A stretch of DNA of 64,000 nt from an uncultured Acetatifactor sp. (GTDB lineage Bacteria > Bacillota > Clostridia > Lachnospirales > Lachnospiraceae), in contig CAJUAB010000004.1 of assembly GCA_910583845.1 (NCBI GenBank), positions 172,662 through 236,661 of the forward strand, given 5' to 3'. The first letter of the stretch is position 1, and each line of letters begins with the position of its first letter. The notes under the pieces are model-generated. The model made no database searches, was not told the origin of the DNA, and worked only from the letters and a program-made list of their open reading frames with translations. Shown here piece by piece: positions 35,528-44,787 of the stretch. The translations under genes and the position numbers were made by a program.

Positions 35528-37126
35528 CTACTCTTCGATCAATCTGTGTTTTTCGATTCTGATATGGCGGTTTGCATATTCTTTTGCGTTTTCGTTATGA
35601 GAAATAATCAGAATGATTCTGTCCGCAAACTTATTCACGATTTCCTCATACACCCTGTCCGATGTCTCTGTGTCCATGGAGCTTGTCACCTCATCCAGAA
35701 TCAGCACATCCGGATTTTCCACAAATATGCGTGAAACCATGATTTTCTGCTTGTCTCCTCCTGAGAGATTGGCCCCGTCAGGCTGTATATCCATATCCTT
35801 TATAATCCCGTGGTCCATAAATTTGTCAAAAAATCCAAGTCCGGCCAGCTTCTCATCTATTTCCTGCCTGTCACGTTCTTCGCCCATAAAAATATTGTCG
35901 GCCAGCGACCCACATATGATAGAAGGCTGCTGCGACATATAAAATATCTTCTTTCTCACCGAGCCTATGGAAAGCTCCTCCATGGGTATATCATTCATAA
36001 ATATGCCCTGCGAATGATAAAAGCCCACCAGCAGCTTGGCCAGGCTGGATTTGCCCGTTCCTGTCTCGGCGCTTATAAACACCACATCCCCTCGACTGAT
36101 CTGTAGATTTACCTTCTCCAGCAATGTCATGCCGTCATATCCCACAGACGTATCGCGGAAGGAAATCCTGTCTATCCGCTCTATCTCCCGGCCCTGATCC
36201 TCCTCGGCCGCGGTCTTTAACTCTTTCTCTATAAAATCGTAAGAGGCGTTTACATCTTTCATATTCAGATTAATACGGACCAATTGGCTGACATAGGAAA
36301 AACATATGTCCACCATCATGACCACCACCACAAAATCGCTGGTTTTAATCCGCCCTGCCGCCATGAAAAAGCCCATCAGGATATACATGAAGTACTGTAT
36401 ATTGGTGACAATCGCGCCGAGTATCGCGCTTACATTCCCCGCGAACGCGTTGACTTCCGCATTAATTTTATGAATATCATATACGTCTCTTCTAAGGAGC
36501 TTCAGGATTCCCGTATGCTCGTCCTTTTGCTTGATATAGTCTATATTTTCACAGACAGAGTATATATTGGAATATCCCCTGGCCGTGATATCCTGCATTT
36601 TAACACATCTTTGAGACAACTCTTTGTTTAAACGCCGGAATCCCAGATTCTGCACCAGCAGCATTACTCCCAGAATAATCAGCATCCATATACTCACTCT
36701 GCCTATAACCCATATACTCACAAGGACAACAATCCATATATTGACAAACATGGGCAGCGTCTTCAGGATCAGATCCGAATAATGGTTTACCGCAGTATCA
36801 ATCTTGTTTATATAATAAGTCGCGCCGTTCTTATTCAGGCTTCCGTAATTCATCTTAAAAAGATGTCCGAATAACTCCAGTTGCAGCTTTGTTTTAAATG
36901 CCAGTATGTTTTTCTTTTCCGCCTTGACAATCAGAATATTCATAATCAGGTTCAGGCCTGTCAGAAGTACCGCGACGATCAGACTGGTCATATTGATTCC
37001 GTTTTCCGAGAGATAAGAAAATGAAATCGGTATGACCAGCGCAGAAAATGCCCTGAGCAAAGTCAGTATGGACACAACGATAATTGCGCCCATGTTCTCT
37101 TTTATGATCTCCTTAAATTTCCGCAT
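35528..37126 (-). CDS. ABC transporter, fused membrane and ATPase domains (peptide exporter of the RiPP operon)
   Basis: The 532-aa protein has six hydrophobic segments (residues about 12-290) and a C-terminal ATPase: Walker A SAETGTGKSS (first Gly replaced by Ala, which the motif allows), signature LSGGDKQ, Walker B DVLILDEVTSSMD and switch His in IISHNENA. It is a half-size exporter and would act as a homodimer. There is no N-terminal C39 protease, so leader removal must be done by another enzyme, probably the S41 protease encoded before it. Its start overlaps that gene by 14 nt. The likely cargo is the modified product of the 39429-39584 peptide. Confidence 0.88.
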   Translation of the reverse strand: MRKFKEIIKENMGAIIVVSILTLLRAFSALVIPISFSYLSENGINMTSLIVAVLLTGLNLIMNILIVKAEKKNILAFKTKLQLELFGHLFKMNYGSLNKNGATYYINKIDTAVNHYSDLILKTLPMFVNIWIVVLVSIWVIGRVSIWMLIILGVMLLVQNLGFRRLNKELSQRCVKMQDITARGYSNIYSVCENIDYIKQKDEHTGILKLLRRDVYDIHKINAEVNAFAGNVSAILGAIVTNIQYFMYILMGFFMAAGRIKTSDFVVVVMMVDICFSYVSQLVRINLNMKDVNASYDFIEKELKTAAEEDQGREIERIDRISFRDTSVGYDGMTLLEKVNLQISRGDVVFISAETGTGKSSLAKLLVGFYHSQGIFMNDIPMEELSIGSVRKKIFYMSQQPSIICGSLADNIFMGEERDRQEIDEKLAGLGFFDKFMDHGIIKDMDIQPDGANLSGGDKQKIMVSRIFVENPDVLILDEVTSSMDTETSDRVYEEIVNKFADRIILIISHNENAKEYANRHIRIEKHRLIEE

Positions 37127-38099
37127 ACCTTTGTTCCTCCCAGATCCGATCGCATTGTTCCATCATTTCCCCGCGCTCCGGCCATTCCATATCCGGCATA
37201 CAGATATCCGGCACAATGCCCCCGCTTTCGGTTTTCATTCCCGCAATCCTGTATTTATATTGTGGCAGGCTGAAGGAAAACCCATCCACCTGAATATTTT
37301 TGCATATAACATCTTTTCCATATGTTTCTGTCCCGATCAAGACCGCTCCAAAATAATGTTTACAGAGACGGATAAATATCTCCGCCGAGCTGGCGGTACA
37401 GCCGTTCATTATAATGGCAACCCTGGGGCGCTTCGCGCCTTTTTCTCCCGTCACCACAAAATTGATGATCCCCTCCGAGGGATATGCCGTTCCATTAAGT
37501 TGATATGACTTGAAGATTTTTACAAATACTTTTCTCATATCTGACAGCTTACCACCCTTGTTGTTTCTAAGATCCAGCAACACCCCGTTCCCGCTGTCCT
37601 GCCAGACTTCATACCCGCCGTGCGCTTCCCTGTGAAAGTCATAGATCTTTATATATGTCATGCCTCTGTCCCCTGCGCATCGTTCCAGTTCTCCATCCCA
37701 GGCATTATTCAGATCAAGCCTTATGTCCCTCTTAAACATTTGTACTTCGGCATTTCTGATCCTTACAATATTCAGAGATACATTTTGCCTTAATTGTTTT
37801 CCGTTTATTTCCTCAGGCAAAAAGAACTGCGGGTTCACTACAAGGTCATCTCTTCTGATATCCACACCTCTCAGATCTGATACCCTCCTGACCCTGTAAA
37901 TACAGGGATACACCTCAACAGCCTCGATATTTAGCAGATGTAGCACCGAAACCTGCGGCTCTTTACACCGCAGGCCGTTGATATCCAGATTATTGATCAG
38001 CATTTTAGCCATTCGTCGGTCAAACTCTCTCTCCAGATCCCTGTTCAAGGAAATATCCTGCAGTGCCTCCAATACCCCTTCAACACAAGCCAGTTTCAT
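37113..38099 (-). CDS. S41 family serine peptidase, cytosolic, probable RiPP leader protease
   Basis: The 328-aa protein ends in a tail-specific (CtpA-like) protease domain. The catalytic pair is visible: Ser in MNGCTASSAEIF and Lys in GTETYGKDVI, with LLDLRNNKGG before them. It lacks a signal peptide and an obvious PDZ domain, both usual in CtpA, and the first 170 residues are unlike it. It sits 11 nt after the radical SAM gene and overlaps the exporter gene, so the four-gene order is precursor, maturase, protease, exporter. Cleavage of the modified precursor is inferred from this context. Confidence 0.82.
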   Translation of the reverse strand: MKLACVEGVLEALQDISLNRDLEREFDRRMAKMLINNLDINGLRCKEPQVSVLHLLNIEAVEVYPCIYRVRRVSDLRGVDIRRDDLVVNPQFFLPEEINGKQLRQNVSLNIVRIRNAEVQMFKRDIRLDLNNAWDGELERCAGDRGMTYIKIYDFHREAHGGYEVWQDSGNGVLLDLRNNKGGKLSDMRKVFVKIFKSYQLNGTAYPSEGIINFVVTGEKGAKRPRVAIIMNGCTASSAEIFIRLCKHYFGAVLIGTETYGKDVICKNIQVDGFSFSLPQYKYRIAGMKTESGGIVPDICMPDMEWPERGEMMEQCDRIWEEQRYAEI

Positions 38100-38110
38100 G
38101 TTCTTCTACC

Positions 38111-39358
38111 TTATAACTCCTTCCCAAACAATTTTCTTATGTTCTCAACACATTGGTCCTTATAATGTTCACACATAAAACGGTTTGTTCTGTTTACATC
38201 AGAATATATATTATATGTAATTGCCTTGCAGCCCCCTCCGCAAATATACTTATATACACACTCCCTGCACTTCGGAATATCCAATATGCCACTGGAAATT
38301 CTGCGTCCGGATTCTGCCTGCAGTACCCTATCCTGCCAGTCCTCGGATAAAATTGAACCTATTTTGAATTCCTCCTTCATCAGACTCTGGCAGGGATACA
38401 GATCGCCATTGGAGTCGATCGCTATAGTGTCTGCGCCCGCACCGCATAAGACCATATCCTGTAGCCGAAATTCTGCCGCCCCCGAGTCTACATACGGGAT
38501 AAAATCCCCAAGCTCATCCTTTGAATTAGGCAGACATACATTAACTATATGAGAAATGCCCAACCTGTCCTCCAGAAACCTGGTCATCTCCTGTAGATCC
38601 CCCCTGTTGTTCCTCGTCAGGACAGAACGGATTTTTACTTTTTGTTTCAGTGCGGAAGGCAGTTTTTCAATGTTATCCAGCACCCGATATTCTGCCGAAT
38701 TCTTTCTGTTTAAATCATTTCGTTTCATGTCCAATGAATCCAGACTCACAATGATTTGATCTACACGATCCAGCACCTTATATTTCTCTTCTGTCAGGAG
38801 CGTTCCATTTGTCAATAATATCTTCTTCCCGCTTATGCAGGATAACATTTCCAACAAATCCTTATTGAGCAAAGGCTCCCCGCCCGTAATATTATATACG
38901 CTGACCCCAGCCGCCTCCAACGCTTGGATGACTTTAACCCACTCCTGAAGCGAAAGTTCTCTCCCCTCACGGTTCAGATTATGCCTGTTATAGCAATATC
39001 CACAATTCAGATTACACTTCTGCGTGACATGGAGATATGCTTTTGTCAGTACACGGTCCCTGATGAGTTTTTTATAAAACGGAAGGAAATTGCTTTTTTC
39101 AAGTTCTTCATCAGACCTGAAAAGAATTCTCTTATCACATAGAAAAGTGACGAACTTTACAAACCGATCATTGTCCAGCTTATTACTTTCAATAAAATCA
39201 TTGTCATACTGACTTCCCGGAAGCTGGTCCAATATACATTTCAGATAATACAGATTCAAATAACTTAACTTTATTGCCCTGTTTATATTTCCGAAATACA
39301 CAATATGGCTTGAACCACTTTCGACAATTACATAATCTCTATCGTAAAACAGAACCAT
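38111..39358 (-). CDS. Radical SAM/SPASM peptide maturase
   Basis: The 415-aa protein has an N-terminal domain of about 95 residues that could bind the leader peptide (RRE-like, inferred). The radical SAM core follows with the cluster motif C115-x3-C119-x2-C122 (KCNLNCGYC) and ITGGEPLL for SAM binding. The C-terminal SPASM domain is Cys-rich: CGAGAD, YPCQSL, CRECVYKYICGGGC and a final CEHYKDQC, enough for two more Fe-S clusters. SPASM enzymes install thioether or C-C links in ribosomal peptides. GGAG is 5 nt before the ATG. The precursor gene ends 70 nt upstream. I recall similar Cys-rich-peptide maturases (CcpM type) in Clostridium. Confidence 0.92.
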   Translation of the reverse strand: MVLFYDRDYVIVESGSSHIVYFGNINRAIKLSYLNLYYLKCILDQLPGSQYDNDFIESNKLDNDRFVKFVTFLCDKRILFRSDEELEKSNFLPFYKKLIRDRVLTKAYLHVTQKCNLNCGYCYNRHNLNREGRELSLQEWVKVIQALEAAGVSVYNITGGEPLLNKDLLEMLSCISGKKILLTNGTLLTEEKYKVLDRVDQIIVSLDSLDMKRNDLNRKNSAEYRVLDNIEKLPSALKQKVKIRSVLTRNNRGDLQEMTRFLEDRLGISHIVNVCLPNSKDELGDFIPYVDSGAAEFRLQDMVLCGAGADTIAIDSNGDLYPCQSLMKEEFKIGSILSEDWQDRVLQAESGRRISSGILDIPKCRECVYKYICGGGCKAITYNIYSDVNRTNRFMCEHYKDQCVENIRKLFGKEL

Positions 39359-39386
39359 TTGTTCTCCATTCTTTATAAAACAGATT

Positions 39387-39411
39387 TTGGCACCTGATCC
39401 CCAGGTGCCAA
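39387..39411 (-). promoter_or_regulatory. Hairpin between precursor and maturase genes
   Basis: TTGGCACCTG (39387-39396) and CAGGTGCCAA (39402-39411) form a perfect 10-bp stem with a 5-nt loop. No U-run follows in the direction of transcription, so it probably lets part of the transcription through and protects the precursor mRNA. This is a common way to make more precursor than enzyme. Confidence 0.75.
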
Positions 39412-39428
39412 AGCCATCACGACATTAG

Positions 39429-39584
39429 TCATGCTCCCTGTCCACAACCGCTGCCTTTCCCGCAACCACAGCCACAGCTGTTGACCACCATTGCCTCTAA
39501 ATCCTCAAAACCGACAACCTCTCCAAATACGTCCACTCCTTCTTCCTCTTGTGAGAAATCGTCAAATGTCACATAATCATGCAT
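39429..39584 (-). CDS. RiPP precursor peptide, 51 aa, Cys/Gly-rich core
   Basis: This gene is short and easily missed. AGGAGGT lies 6 nt before the ATG at 39584. Residues 1-36 form an acidic leader with eleven Asp/Glu (MHDYVTFDDFS at the start, FEDLEAMVVNS at its end) and no Cys. Residues 37-51 form the core CGCGCGKGSGCGQGA with Cys37, Cys39, Cys41 and Cys47, all separated by Gly, Lys, Ser or Gln. A radical SAM/SPASM enzyme, an S41 protease and an exporter follow. Expected chemistry is thioether links from the four Cys (ranthipeptide- or CLI_3235-like). The exact class is not certain. Confidence 0.88.
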   Translation of the reverse strand: MHDYVTFDDFSQEEEGVDVFGEVVGFEDLEAMVVNSCGCGCGKGSGCGQGA

Positions 39585-39629
39585 ATTCCCACCTCCTCAT
39601 GTAAATATTTTTAATGATATTGCATTTTT

Positions 39630-39658
39630 ATTTTATCATGTCGGTATGTCTTTGTCAA
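39630..39658 (-). promoter_or_regulatory. Consensus promoter of the RiPP operon
   Basis: On the minus strand TTGACA (39653-39658) and TAAAAT (39630-39635) are 17 bp apart, about 45 nt before the precursor start. Strong and close to consensus, in an A+T-rich leader. Confidence 0.82.
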
Positions 39659-39843
39659 TATTTTTCTTTTTGTAATTTATAAGTTCACATATATTTGTTG
39701 CAATTTCCTGATACCATATTGTTATTGGATTTTGAAATGCCTTTTCCGTGGATGCCTTGCTATTAATCTGCGACGATATCCAATCCAATATGCCATACCC
39801 TGTTTTCAATAAAACGGGGCTTACAATGGCACAGCCAAAAAAA

Positions 39844-42237
39844 TCATTCCCGCGGCTCCCCATAGAGCACCCCTCTGGAACCGGTGGCTATAAAGAATCT
39901 TCCAAACACTCTCTTATCCCCGTCCATACTGTTGATGTCGCCGTACATCTGCTTCTCCGTATTCAGGCACTCATAGGTCCGCCCTTCGTCCAACGTTCTG
40001 TAAAAGCCATACTCCCCTTCAAGGATGCCGCACAGATAGATGGCTTTGGGTTCGCGGGCGTAGTCACCGCCGGGACGCCCCAGCCCCAGGCCCAGCCGCA
40101 TACAGCTGTCCCCCTCCTGACTGAGGCGAATGCAGGTCAGACAGTCTGTGGCCGCCTCATAGACCATCTTCCACATGCCCTCCCGGCCCACAGCAATGTA
40201 GAACACGCCGCTCTCCCCGGCTGCTCCCCGGATTTCCGTGCCATTGGCCGTGTCAATCATCCCGAAATCACAGGCCGGAAACCGGGCAAGAACCTGTCCC
40301 TGCGCCGTCCGCGCCTCATCCGGCTCCTTTTCAACGAACACAGCGCCCCCGTCCCGACTGATATAGATCTGTCCGCTCTCCCCGAATCCATAAAAGAGCG
40401 ACGGGTTCACCCTGTCGGAAAACACCTTCATGCAGGTGCCGGAAAACTGCCCTCTCCGGCGCTGGGACACCTGCCGCACCGGCACAGGGTTTCCGTCCTT
40501 CCCCAGCACCTTCACGGCCGCGAAACTCCTGCCGCCGTCCTGGCTGGAGATCACCAGATCCATGGGCAGCCAGATTCCCTCCGCGATGGACCATACAATA
40601 TTCCTGCCATCCGGGGACATGGCAACCCAGCCCGGATTCACATTAGGCCGCTCGATCTCTCTCATGGCGGCGTCAATCTTTTCCCCCTGTCCCCAGGGCA
40701 TGGGAATACGCTGAAACGTCTGAAAGCCGTCTTCTGTGCGAACCAGTCCCCCCTTGGTCAGCCCCCGCCAGTTGCCCCGGGCTGTGATGAGGGCCAGATT
40801 GCTGTCCCTGTCCGACAGGTCCGCGTTGATGCAGGTAATATACCGATTCCCCTCCGCGTCATCGAAGGAGTTGCGGCAGGGTCTGGTCAGGTCCCGGAAG
40901 GCAAATCCGCCCAAATCCCCCACGATATCCACCAGCTGCACCTCTCCGCCCACAGGTCCGTACACATTCAGATGCACGGTCTCCTCAATGCCGTCGCAGT
41001 GGTCATGATACCGCGGATGCTCACTGAGCAGGGCATCCGTGGTAAACACCCCTGTCCCGGAGTTAAACCACAGCTCGTTGGGATCAAAGGGATTGATCTT
41101 CACATCACTCTCCCAGTGCAGCAGACTGCGGTCCCCGTTGTACTGGGGCATCATGTAGGAAGTGTTAAAATACAGGTCTCCCACGGTAAGGCCATCCAGA
41201 CTCACTTGCCAAGTCTCCCCGTAATCCCGGGATACATAGAGGCATTCCGCGTCCCTCTTTTCCTTGCACAGAGTGGCACAGGCCACCAGCCCCGGCATGC
41301 TCTTGCAGGTGCTGACGCCCCCGAAGCCGTAGTCCAGATATCCGCCTGCCCGCAGGCCCTTTTCATCCGGCGTGATATCCGTATAACCGCTGATCCGGCC
41401 CTCCGAAAAGTCATAGCGCAGCACCCGGCCGCCGATGGTATCCCCGGTATCGCAGCTGTACCCCAGATCCACAATATAATTCCAACGGCCCGTAGCACAC
41501 ATGGTCACAAAGAGATGACTTCCGTCAAAGGCATACCGCTGGGCCACCAGGCCATTCATCTTACTGTCCTCTATAATCGGGCTCTCCGGCTCCGCAAGAG
41601 GCGCAAAACTCCCGCCCCCGTCATAGGACACATACAGACTGTGTCCCCGGCGCGTGTCATCCACCCGGCTGGTGTACCCCGCCGTGCCCGCCACCAGTGT
41701 CCGGCTGTCCCCCGACACCCAGATAAAAGTCATATAGTCCTCCGGCACCGGCAGCTTCTCCCAGGTCTCACCCCGGTCCCGGGTGCGCAGCAGACCTCCC
41801 CTGGAGCTGGCAAAATATAAGGTGTCGCTGTCCACAGGGTCCACCACCAGGCGCTGCCCCGTCCCTCTGCCGCTGAGATTGCCATGCACCATGACAGGAA
41901 TCCGCATATAGCGAAAGGTTTCCCCGTAATCCTCGGATATGGACAGCTTGCCCGTTTCCTTACTCGCCGTGCCGCTGGCAATATACAGACGCCCCGGTTC
42001 ATGGTCATCCAGGGCGATGGCCGCCGGATAGCACTCGTCCAGATCTTCCATGGTCACGTGGTCAATGAGGCTCTTCCACCTCTTTTGCTCCCGCTCATAA
42101 CGATAAACGCCCCCTATATCCGTTCTGGCGTACAATATGCCCGGTGTCTGCTGATGAAACAACAGTCCCGTCACATAGCCGCCTCCCGGAATGGGAGCGT
42201 TGCGATATTCATAGGACAGCTTTTTCGTAATCTTCAT
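39844..42237 (-). CDS. GH74 family xyloglucanase-like enzyme, intracellular
   Basis: The 797-aa protein carries the GH74 signature at the start: YARTDIGGVYRYE with a catalytic Asp. It has many Asp-box/BNR repeats (SEDYGETF, SRDYGETW, SQDGGRSF) forming two seven-bladed beta-propellers, and LHWESDVKINPFDPNE with the second catalytic Asp. GH74 enzymes cut xyloglucan chains or free reducing-end units from xyloglucan oligosaccharides. No signal peptide is present, so an oligoxyloglucan-specific cytosolic role is likely. It is the last gene of the glycan locus before the RiPP operon, and the GH31 alpha-xylosidase candidate is 5 kb away. Confidence 0.9.
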   Translation of the reverse strand: MKITKKLSYEYRNAPIPGGGYVTGLLFHQQTPGILYARTDIGGVYRYEREQKRWKSLIDHVTMEDLDECYPAAIALDDHEPGRLYIASGTASKETGKLSISEDYGETFRYMRIPVMVHGNLSGRGTGQRLVVDPVDSDTLYFASSRGGLLRTRDRGETWEKLPVPEDYMTFIWVSGDSRTLVAGTAGYTSRVDDTRRGHSLYVSYDGGGSFAPLAEPESPIIEDSKMNGLVAQRYAFDGSHLFVTMCATGRWNYIVDLGYSCDTGDTIGGRVLRYDFSEGRISGYTDITPDEKGLRAGGYLDYGFGGVSTCKSMPGLVACATLCKEKRDAECLYVSRDYGETWQVSLDGLTVGDLYFNTSYMMPQYNGDRSLLHWESDVKINPFDPNELWFNSGTGVFTTDALLSEHPRYHDHCDGIEETVHLNVYGPVGGEVQLVDIVGDLGGFAFRDLTRPCRNSFDDAEGNRYITCINADLSDRDSNLALITARGNWRGLTKGGLVRTEDGFQTFQRIPMPWGQGEKIDAAMREIERPNVNPGWVAMSPDGRNIVWSIAEGIWLPMDLVISSQDGGRSFAAVKVLGKDGNPVPVRQVSQRRRGQFSGTCMKVFSDRVNPSLFYGFGESGQIYISRDGGAVFVEKEPDEARTAQGQVLARFPACDFGMIDTANGTEIRGAAGESGVFYIAVGREGMWKMVYEAATDCLTCIRLSQEGDSCMRLGLGLGRPGGDYAREPKAIYLCGILEGEYGFYRTLDEGRTYECLNTEKQMYGDINSMDGDKRVFGRFFIATGSRGVLYGEPRE

Positions 42238-42380
42238 ATGGGAATCCTGCCTTTCCGTCCGCCATTCTCAGATGACGGACCATCACGATACTCGTTAGGT
42301 TCATTCTCCCACATATGACCGGAAAAAGCCACATATTTTTTTGTTTTTTCTTTGTTCAGCGCTTCCGCCGTATCCGCTCT

Positions 42381-43589
42381 TCAGCGAATTTCAAAGTCAC
42401 TGTCCACATTGAAGAGCAGGGCCGAGAGTTTTCCGTTATCCATGGCTTTTTCCCCGCCTTTCTCTCTCGCCTGGCAGACTACATTACAGATGGCGCTGGT
42501 GCCCACATATTCCCGGTAGATCTCATTGGTGGCCTCCCCGAAAGCCCCCTCTTCAAACAGGGAAAAAATCGCGTTGTGCAGCGGCCAGTAGTCCGACAGC
42601 TGACTCTTATAGCAGGTGACAGCTTCCCGGCCCTGGGGCATGATACTCACCGTCTCCGCGTAGGTAATCTTATTGAAGGCGTTCTCGGCGCATATCTCCG
42701 GCAGAAACGAGTAACACTCCGCCGCCAGAATGTCATCTCCCAGCGCCTGCTTAAGCCGCTCGGGCAGACTGTCATACTGTTCCTGATCCTCGCTGGCATG
42801 AAACATCAGCGCGGCCGTTTTCACTTTCTCTCTCAGAGATTCCCATCCCGCCTGTCCCAGATAGGGGTAGGGCTGCAGCGTCTCCTCCTCCTGCCGGATA
42901 AAGAAGAAGGCCTTGTGGGACGCAAAGTATCCGGTGTCCCAACCCCTCACCATATCAGCCACCCGACTGCTGAGGGCATCGCTTTTCACATCGTCTACCC
43001 GGCATTCCGCCGTGATATTTTCACCGGATCTGGAAGCGTACACTTTCACAAAACAGAGTTTCTGGTTGCCCAGCCTTTTTATGACCTCTTCCTTCAGCGC
43101 GTCCCAGTAGATCCGGGCATTGCCTGCCTGCGGGCAGTTGCCCATTCCCACGATGTTGCTTATGTACACTTTCCAGCGGTGTTTTTTTCCGACAAATTCC
43201 GTCTCCAGGTCCTCGCCGCCCTGTCCGCTTTCCATCTGCGCGATGCCGTCCATAAAGGAGAACAGAAAGGAACCGCATGCCATTCCCAGCGCCTGTTTCG
43301 TGTCGCTGCCCATGCCGGCGCTGCACTCAAACAGGTTCTTTCCCCACTGCGGCGCGGAAACATGAAAATCCACCACTGCCCCCCTCTCGTCCACCTGCTC
43401 GATGACGGGAGTGACGGTCATCTGCCATTCGGGACATACGACATGATCCCCCTCCACACGGTCCGGGGTCTGCAAGCACTCATGCAGGCTGTCCAGCACA
43501 TGCCGCAGGGCATTTTCCGGATTGGTCAGATCCGGCCCGGCAGCGATTTTCTCCCCCTCGCTCTTTTTCTTACCAAAATTCCACTTCAT
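42381..43589 (-). CDS. DUF6348 family-like protein of unknown function
   Basis: The 402-aa cytosolic protein has no signal peptide, membrane helix or recognised catalytic motif. I recognise the overall pattern (VCPEWQMTVTPVIEQV, then a Cys/Gly middle region) as similar to DUF6348 proteins, from memory. It starts with a basic MKWNFGKKK and has two conserved-looking acidic domains. It lies between GH74 and the LacI gene on the same strand but is separated by 143 and 178 nt, so it may not belong to the glycan operon. Confidence 0.6.
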   Translation of the reverse strand: MKWNFGKKKSEGEKIAAGPDLTNPENALRHVLDSLHECLQTPDRVEGDHVVCPEWQMTVTPVIEQVDERGAVVDFHVSAPQWGKNLFECSAGMGSDTKQALGMACGSFLFSFMDGIAQMESGQGGEDLETEFVGKKHRWKVYISNIVGMGNCPQAGNARIYWDALKEEVIKRLGNQKLCFVKVYASRSGENITAECRVDDVKSDALSSRVADMVRGWDTGYFASHKAFFFIRQEEETLQPYPYLGQAGWESLREKVKTAALMFHASEDQEQYDSLPERLKQALGDDILAAECYSFLPEICAENAFNKITYAETVSIMPQGREAVTCYKSQLSDYWPLHNAIFSLFEEGAFGEATNEIYREYVGTSAICNVVCQAREKGGEKAMDNGKLSALLFNVDSDFEIR

Positions 43590-43767
43590 AGTACACCTCC
43601 AGCATAATCCTGTTGATACCCGTCAGTCCCGCTCCGTTTCAGCTCCCATGGATTACGGGACCCCGCACATATTCTTTGACGCCTCCCCGCAGGGTAATTC
43701 TTTGAACGAAGTATACCACAGGGACCGCCTGAATGCAATCTGATCATCCAAAACACGAAATTTCAAC

Positions 43768-44787
43768 TCACCTTCCATTCTCCGGCCGTACGCCCGCCAC
43801 CGATTCCCTGTACTGAATCGAGCAGTCGATGGTGATGGTCCGGGGTCTGGCATCAGGCTGCTGAAACCGCCTTTTCATCAGCAGAACCGCCTGCTCCGCC
43901 ATAAAACGCCGATTCACGTGGACTGTAGTGACAGGCGGGTCGGAAATCTCCGAATAAAGCACATCGTCAAAGCCCACCACACTCACTTCCCCGGGCACCT
44001 TATAACCTGCCGATTTGAGCTGCCTGATCAGAATATAAGCGGCATGGTCATTATTGCACACAAAGGCCGAGGGCATATCCTCGGGCAGCAGAAAAGACTC
44101 CCGTATACCATGCTCTCCCCGGTCATCGATCCGGCACTGAGCCGCCAGATCAATCCCCTCCTCCAGCAGAGCCTTATAATACCCCAGATAGCGGTCATTG
44201 ACGCTGTTGGTATAGTTCAGATTCCCCACAAACGCAATCCTGCGATGTCCCATCTCGATCAGATAGGAGGTCAGATTATAACTCGCCTGGAAACTGTCGG
44301 AGACCACCGAGTCCGCCTCCACTCCCCGGAAACGGAAATCCAGGCAGAGCACAGGCCGCCCCGTCCCCATCAGGAACAGAACATACTTCCTGGAGAATTG
44401 TCCCAGCAGCATAATCCCGTCATGTTCTTCCACCCCGGCATTGATCACATGGTTTTTCTCATCCTCTCTGCTGACATAGAACAGAGAAAATTTCATGCTG
44501 TTTTCCCATTCCTGTTCCTGCAAGCGCCTGTACAGTCCATTATAAAATTTCTCATTGGGTTCGAAATACACTTCGGAAAACAGGACGGCAATCCGATACT
44601 TGACACGCCGCTTATACTCGTATCCCATCTCGTCCGCTTTTCTTAAGATGATCTGCTTCGTCTCTTCGGAGATATCCCCGCTGTTCTTAAAACATTTTGA
44701 TACCGTCATTTTCGATATCCCCAGCTCAGTGGCTATGTCCTGCATCGAAACCTTTTTCAAGTCCTTCCCTCCCGATCTCCTGTTCAC
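43768..44787 (-). CDS. LacI family transcriptional regulator of the glycan locus
   Basis: The gene begins with GTG at 44787; GGAG is 5 nt upstream and the start overlaps the GH13 stop as GTGA. The 339-aa protein has the LacI helix-turn-helix (SMQDIATELGISKMTVSKCF) and a sugar-binding repressor domain with VNDRYLGYYKAL, FVCNNDHAAY and VVGFDD. It is translated as part of the sugar operon, so it probably represses that operon and is released by an imported sugar. Palindromic sites near 54.5-54.6 kb are candidate operators. Confidence 0.92.
   Translation of the reverse strand: MNRRSGGKDLKKVSMQDIATELGISKMTVSKCFKNSGDISEETKQIILRKADEMGYEYKRRVKYRIAVLFSEVYFEPNEKFYNGLYRRLQEQEWENSMKFSLFYVSREDEKNHVINAGVEEHDGIMLLGQFSRKYVLFLMGTGRPVLCLDFRFRGVEADSVVSDSFQASYNLTSYLIEMGHRRIAFVGNLNYTNSVNDRYLGYYKALLEEGIDLAAQCRIDDRGEHGIRESFLLPEDMPSAFVCNNDHAAYILIRQLKSAGYKVPGEVSVVGFDDVLYSEISDPPVTTVHVNRRFMAEQAVLLMKRRFQQPDARPRTITIDCSIQYRESVAGVRPENGR

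Noticed and set aside
39636..39863. 75-codon minus-strand frame between the GH74 gene and the RiPP promoter
   Set aside because: It has no ribosome binding site, overlaps the GH74 end out of frame and covers the -35 box of the RiPP promoter. It could be a real small gene but cannot be supported.
39748..41820. 690-codon plus-strand open frame opposite the GH74 gene
   Set aside because: Rich in His, Pro and Arg with no domain; it mirrors the GH74 frame.
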